NCBI RefSeq assembly: GCF_030718205.1
Contig: NZ_JAUZQF010000011.1
Location: 124,001-188,000, forward strand
DNA length: 64,000 nucleotides
Direction of reading: 5' to 3'
From: Nonomuraea turcica
GTDB lineage: Bacteria; Actinomycetota; Actinomycetes; Streptosporangiales; Streptosporangiaceae
Shown here: positions 60,064 through 64,000 of the stretch, piece after piece
Position numbering within the stretch: the first letter of the stretch is position 1
Layout: every line of letters begins with the position of its first letter
The notes under the pieces: generated by a model
The model's input: only the letters and a program-made list of their open reading frames with translations
Databases searched by the model: none
What the model was told of the DNA's origin: nothing
Made by a program: the position numbers and the translations under genes

Positions 60064-60719
60064 TCCACGTACTGCTCGTCGACGACCAGGCCCTCGTCCG
60101 TACCGGCTTCCGCATGATCCTCGACAACGCCCACGACATGCAGGTCGTCGGCGAGGCAGGCGATGGCGCGCAGGCCGCGGAGATGGCCCTCGAACTCCAG
60201 CCCGACATCGTGCTCATGGACGTCCGGATGCCCGAGGTCGACGGCGTCGAGGCGACCCGCCGCATCTGCACCGGCACCAGCCAGGTTCGGGTGCTGATCC
60301 TGACGACCTTCGACCTCGACGAGTACGTCTACGCCGCCCTCCACGCCGGCGCCAGCGGATTCCTCCTCAAGGACACCCTCGCGCCCGACCTGCTCTCGGC
60401 CATCCGCGTGGTCGCACGCGGCGATGCGGTCGTTGCGCCCAGCGTGACCCGCCGGCTCCTCGAACGATACGTCGGCATCGGCGCCGCCCAGGCCGTACCC
60501 GCCGCCGGGCTCGACGTCCTGACAGAACGCGAACGCGAGGTGCTGAGCCTCATAGCCCGCGGCCTGTCCAACACCGAGATCGCCGAGTACCTCTTCCTGT
60601 CCGAGGGCACCGTCAAAACCCACGTCAGCCGCGTGCTGGCCAAACTCGGCTTGCGTGACCGTGTCCAGGCCGTGGTCTTCGCCTACGAGAGCGGCCTGGT
60701 ACGCACCGGAGCCACCTAG
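60060..60719 (+). CDS. LuxR/NarL family response regulator
   Basis: 219 residues from GTG 60060. Receiver: VLLVDDQALVRTGFRMIL, phospho-acceptor Asp54 in DIVLMDVRMPEVDG, LTTFDLDEYVYAALHAGASG and FLLKD (Lys). HTH: LDVLTEREREVLSLIARGLS, NTEIAEYLFLSEGTVKTHVS, RVLAKLGLRDRVQAVVFAYE. A complete cognate partner of the kinase. Confidence 0.96.
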   Translation: MIHVLLVDDQALVRTGFRMILDNAHDMQVVGEAGDGAQAAEMALELQPDIVLMDVRMPEVDGVEATRRICTGTSQVRVLILTTFDLDEYVYAALHAGASGFLLKDTLAPDLLSAIRVVARGDAVVAPSVTRRLLERYVGIGAAQAVPAAGLDVLTEREREVLSLIARGLSNTEIAEYLFLSEGTVKTHVSRVLAKLGLRDRVQAVVFAYESGLVRTGAT

Positions 60720-60994
60720 GCACTGTCGAGCGGGATTGAGTGCGTGACCAGGCCATTGCTGCCCTTCCGGCGGACGCCCGGAGGACCGTCGGCACACGGG
60801 AGCGCGGCCGGGCAGCGAGATGTCCATCTAGCGGGCGCGCTTCCCACCGCCAGACGAGGAGCCACAGGTCCTTGACGGCCTCCGCGCTATGCCCGGGACA
60901 CTGAGCCTTAGGGCCCATCGCGGCCCCTCGCCCTTCGTGAAGGAGCAGGATCATTCCTTGGGCGTACGTCGAGGAAGGGAACGGGGTCACAGCG

Positions 60995-61429
60995 ATGGGG
61001 AGCCTTCTGCTAGCTCTGCTGGCATTCGCGATCAGCGGCACCGCGTTCTGGCAGGTCCGTCGCATGTCCGCCTCACATCGGCGTACGCGCGACTGGCCGA
61101 CCATAACCGGACGTATCATCCATAAATCGATCACCGGAGAAGGCAGACGTTTTCGGGCTCTGGTGGCATATTCCTACACGGTCGACGGTGTCCAGCACAC
61201 CAACGACAAGATCGGACGGATCGGCTTGTCCTACGGTCCGCAGAACTCGATCCAAGCGTTCGTCGACCGGCTGCCCGATCAGCCGCACGTTCACTACAAT
61301 CCAGCCGACCCAATGGAGTCGTATCTGTTCGACCCGCCGAAGTGGCTGGCCTGGGTGGTGCCGACCATGGCACTGTTCGCGTTGTTCGTGGGCTTCGTCT
61401 GGCTGTCCGATGCGATCGGGTCGGCCTGA
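60995..61429 (+). CDS. DUF3592-type membrane protein
   Basis: 144 residues with two transmembrane helices at the ends (LLLALLAFAISGTAFWQVRR and WVVPTMALFALFVGFVWLSD) around an extracytoplasmic beta domain (WPTITGRIIHKSI, RALVAYSYTVDGVQHTNDKI, VHYNPADPMESYL). The pattern is DUF3592. Function unknown; GAGGAAGGGA lies about 15 bp upstream. Confidence 0.85.
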   Translation: MGSLLLALLAFAISGTAFWQVRRMSASHRRTRDWPTITGRIIHKSITGEGRRFRALVAYSYTVDGVQHTNDKIGRIGLSYGPQNSIQAFVDRLPDQPHVHYNPADPMESYLFDPPKWLAWVVPTMALFALFVGFVWLSDAIGSA

Positions 61430-61479
61430 CCCCCGTTCCCCGGCCAGTCCTCGAAGGAGCCACAACCCGGGTGGCTCTG

Positions 61480-61590
61480 AATGAGAGTGTTGGATCTGGC
61501 CCACGCCTGGTCTCGCACACCTGCGAGTGCCGCCGAACGACGTACGAGCTGTGCGCCGCCGGCCAGGGCTTCGTCCGCCCCTGGCCGCCC
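61480..61590 (+). pseudogene. Fragment of cassette protein C
   Basis: One frame reads RLVSHTCECRRTTYELCAAG, QGFVRPW, near identical to the core of the cassette 2 protein C (VVSHTCECKVTTYELCTAAG). Start, N-terminus and C-terminal helix are missing. It is a fourth trace of the cassette family in the window. Confidence 0.65.
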
Positions 61591-61649
61591 GGCCGTACAT
61601 CTGAGGTCCGGCGATCCCACCGGGGACGGCGCCCGGGGGATCGCGGTGG

Positions 61650-62738
61650 TCAGAGGAAGTTGGCGATGCGAAGCACAGCGAACATGTCCTTGTCGCGCAC
61701 GTCCTCGCCCGGTGGAGCCGAGTACGGGTAGACGGACGCCTCGACGCCGACCCACCCCTGGAACTGCCCGTTGTCGTCGATGATCTGCATCAGCGGCTTG
61801 ACGTGCGAGTTACCGGTGTAGCACGGCGGCTCGTAGGGATCGGTGGCCGGGTCGTTGTCCTTGAGCGCCTGTTCCATTGCCAGGCAGCTGCAGAAGTGCC
61901 ACAAGGTGTCCCGGCGGTCACCGTTGGAGATCATGGCAAGGTAGTACTGGATGGAAGTGATGTTGGGTGTGGTGCCGCCGCCGTAGGTGGGACAGCCGCC
62001 CTTCTGGCAGGCCGCGGTGGACGATGGCTGCAGGTAGGTCAGGCACCACGAGTCCTGGTCGCACTGGGTGTACGACGGGAGTTGGAAGACGCTCTTGCTG
62101 AGGTCGGCGGGCGGGGTGAGTATCTTGTTCGACCAGGACCACTGCCGCAGGTACAGCGTGCTGCTGTACTGCTCCACCGTTTCCATGGCCCGGCGAGTGC
62201 TGAAGCCGGAGGTGCTGCCGTAGCCGAAGCCGTGGGTGGCCTTGGTGTTGTACTTGAACTCGAGCTTGGCCAAGGTGCCGGCGGAGTTCGTGCTCACGTA
62301 CCATTCCTCCGACCAGGAGCCGGAGGAGACGTTCCAGGTGATGTGCAGCACGTCGCCCGAGAGGCTGAAGGTGCCGGTCCGCTCCTCGGTGGGCGGGTCT
62401 GTGTATGCGTGGGCGGTGCGCACGTAGCAGGGCAGCACCTTGTCGAAGGGCGCCGTCCGGTCGGTGCAGTTGGAGCTGCCCGCCAGCGTCCCAGTCTTCG
62501 TGCGCGGGATCTCAGTGCGGCGCGCCTGCTCCCACGTCCAGGTGCGGGAGCTGACGGTGCCGCTGGTGGAGAAGGTGTACCAGGACAGGCGTCCCCAGTT
62601 CTGGTACGCGCTGTCGGGGGTCAGGTGCGCCGTGGCGACCACGTAGTACGGCCTGCCGCCCGGCAGCGCCGCCGCGGCCTGCGCCGGGGATGCCGCGAGG
62701 AGAGGTAACAGGAGTAGCGAGACAAGGAAGAGCCGCAT
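61650..62738 (-). CDS. Secreted protein of unknown function
   Basis: 362 residues from ATG 62738 with GGAGGT six bases upstream. Signal peptide MRLFLVSLLLLPLLAASPAQ, cut after AQAA. The mature protein is rich in Trp, Tyr, Ser and Thr and has eight or more cysteines (SSNCTDRTAPFDKVLPCY, TQCDQDSWCLTYLQ, ACQKGGCPTYGGG, FCSCLAMEQALKD, PPCYTGNSHVKP). It looks like a disulphide-stabilised extracellular domain, with GEWYVSTNSAG-type strands. No family recognised. Confidence 0.82.
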   Translation of the reverse strand: MRLFLVSLLLLPLLAASPAQAAAALPGGRPYYVVATAHLTPDSAYQNWGRLSWYTFSTSGTVSSRTWTWEQARRTEIPRTKTGTLAGSSNCTDRTAPFDKVLPCYVRTAHAYTDPPTEERTGTFSLSGDVLHITWNVSSGSWSEEWYVSTNSAGTLAKLEFKYNTKATHGFGYGSTSGFSTRRAMETVEQYSSTLYLRQWSWSNKILTPPADLSKSVFQLPSYTQCDQDSWCLTYLQPSSTAACQKGGCPTYGGGTTPNITSIQYYLAMISNGDRRDTLWHFCSCLAMEQALKDNDPATDPYEPPCYTGNSHVKPLMQIIDDNGQFQGWVGVEASVYPYSAPPGEDVRDKDMFAVLRIANFL

Positions 62739-62865
62739 GGAACCTCCGATTTCGGTCTGTGCCGGAACTCCATCTCTCGGCAAATATTAGCCGATCTTTG
62801 ACTTACGGTCAGGACCCTAATTTGCGCGCACGGTAAGGTGATCCCAGCGGCCGGCCAGGAAGCCG

Positions 62866-63170
62866 GGGGCGAGGCGGGGCGGTACGTGAGGTCGCCGCCG
62901 GGGGCACGGTCATCGATCCTGACGTGGTCCACCAGCTGCTGGTCCAGCATCGCGCGCACGATCCGCTGGACGCGCTCTCGCCACGCGAACGCGAGGTGCT
63001 CGCGCTGGTCGCCGAGGGCCGGTCGAACAGTGCGATCGCGCGCGCCTGTACGTGTCGGAGGCGCCGTGGCCAAGCACGTCACCGGCCTCTACACCAAGCT
63101 GAGCCTCGGCCCGGACGCCGACGATCACCGCAGGGTTCTCGCCGCGCTGACCTTTCTCCGCTCGCGCTGA
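62866..63170 (+). pseudogene. LuxR-type response regulator C-terminus, frameshifted
   Basis: The frame reads VIDPDVVHQLLVQHR, LDALSPREREVLALVAEGRS, NSAIAR, then after a frameshift near 63045 it continues AVAKHVTGLYTKLSLGPDAD, DHRRVLAALTFLRSR to a stop at 63170. The receiver domain is missing and the recognition helix carries the frameshift. Confidence 0.75.
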
Positions 63171-63468
63171 CCTCGAAGCTGCATGGACGATTCGCAGTTC
63201 TGGTGTCCTCGGAGACAGCACTGGGGCCGTGACCCGGAGTCCTATCCCGAGCCGGAAACCCCCGTGGCGCTGGCCCGGTCGTATGAATGCTGATCCACCT
63301 GTCCCATACAGGCGGCGACCCACATCCCCTGAGGTGACCGGACCGTAACTCTGAGTGATTTGTCCAGGCGCTTCCCTTACGCGCCCTTGGCGCTGGACTG
63401 GTCTTATCCCGCTGCTCGCCATGGTGGTTGCGAACATTCCCCCAATTCGCACCGGAGTATGGGAGATC

Positions 63469-64000
63469 ATGGTGAATCTTCGAGTTTCTACCTGCGCAGC
63501 CCTCGCCGCAGGAGCCGTTCTTCTCGTCACGGCCACGGGCGGCGGCCAGGCGACGGCCCAGACCCACGCGGCGCCCGCCGCAGCCAAGCCGGCCCAGCCA
63601 GCCGCCGCGGCCAAGCCGTCCAAGGCGCAGATCGCGGCACTCTTCATCACCTGGAACGCCGCCCTGACCAGCGGCGACCCCCGAAAGGTCGCCGACCTGT
63701 ACGCGCCCGGCGCCGTCCTTCTCCCCACCGCCTCACCCAAGATCCGTACCAACCGCGCGCAGATCGTGGACTACTTCGAGCACTTCCTGCAGAAGAAGCC
63801 GACGGGCAAGAAGATCCGTACCATCGTCAAGGTCCTGGACGCCGACACCGCGATCGACACCGGCCTGTACCGTTTCACCCTCACCGGCAAGGACGGCAAG
63901 AAGCAGGCGGTCGACGCCCGCTACACGTACCTGTACGAGAAGCGCGGCGGCAAGTGGCTGATCGTCAACCACCACTCCTCGGTGCTGCCGCCCGAAGCCT
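63469..64000 (+). CDS. SgcJ/EcaC (SnoaL-like) secreted protein, partial
   Basis: ATG 63469 with GGGAG upstream; open to the end of the window (177 codons seen). A signal peptide (VSTCAALAAGAVLLVTATGG) is followed by an Ala/Pro/Lys linker and a cone-shaped NTF2-like domain: IAALFITWNAALTSGDPRKV, ADLYAPGAVLLPTASPKIRT, IVDYFEHFLQKKPTGK, then ARYTYLYEKRGGKWLIVNHH SSVLP. It fits the SgcJ/EcaC/CaMKII-association family; several are stress- or secretion-related and not enzymes. The end is beyond the window. Confidence 0.88.
   Translation, partial: MVNLRVSTCAALAAGAVLLVTATGGGQATAQTHAAPAAAKPAQPAAAAKPSKAQIAALFITWNAALTSGDPRKVADLYAPGAVLLPTASPKIRTNRAQIVDYFEHFLQKKPTGKKIRTIVKVLDADTAIDTGLYRFTLTGKDGKKQAVDARYTYLYEKRGGKWLIVNHHSSVLPPEA

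Noticed and set aside
1..64000. CRISPR array, tRNA or rRNA genes
   Set aside because: No regularly spaced repeats and no tRNA or rRNA sequence were noticed on reading both strands; a tRNAscan/CRISPR-finder run would settle it.

Overview
The window is high-GC DNA with GTG/TTG starts, many four-base stop/start overlaps, divergent TetR/HxlR/MerR/GntR regulators, a Tat substrate, streptogrisin-type protease and F420/PPOX-type proteins. This points to an actinomycete, most likely of the Streptosporangiales (Nonomuraea/Streptosporangium-like). It reads as accessory chromosome: no ribosomal, tRNA or core metabolic genes are visible, while truncated genes and transposase remnants are frequent. No CRISPR array or intact insertion sequence was seen.

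Layout. 1-7.9 kb: an NmrA-like oxidoreductase facing an HxlR repressor, a RidA protein, a hydrolase-P450-IclR operon, an MBL-fold/MerR pair and a RibD-C reductase. 8.4-16.3 kb: a lipoprotein, a secreted serine protease, small membrane and winged-helix proteins, a frameshifted acetyltransferase, a Tat-exported beta-helix protein and IS remnants. 16.4-18.9 kb: hemerythrin and MFS genes facing a TetR repressor. 18.9-25.4 kb: a graveyard of broken genes (SDR, LysR, a duplicated NUDIX 5' end, IS1182, an MFS/P450 chimera, a tyrosine recombinase) around two intact TetR genes and a DUF4386 protein, ending in an AlbA_2 gene cut where the next island begins.

25.4-41.2 kb is a defence island. A leftward operon encodes a twin winged-helix protein, a 1570-residue fusion of a GHKL (HSP90/sacsin-like) ATPase to an SF2 helicase, a UvrD-type helicase, DrmA and DrmB. 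The last four genes are joined by four-base overlaps. No PLD nuclease DrmC is present. Next to it are a C5-cytosine methyltransferase, a Vsr endonuclease and three small genes. I read it as a non-canonical DISARM relative.

41.2-49.3 kb holds two copies of a GntR-plus-three-small-genes cassette. Between them is a second conflict-like operon, also leftward and tightly coupled: SAM methyltransferase, HEPN-like/NACHT/FGE-fold STAND protein, cold-shock-like protein, and a two-TM membrane protein. I know of no described system with this arrangement.

49.3-64 kb: LysE transporter and phosphoesterase, CGNR regulator, PPOX protein, a half-length MFS gene, a displaced cassette fragment, a MacB-like ABC export operon with adaptor and lipoprotein, a TAP-like hydrolase, a divergent NarL-type two-component system, secreted proteins, and a SnoaL-like protein cut by the window end.
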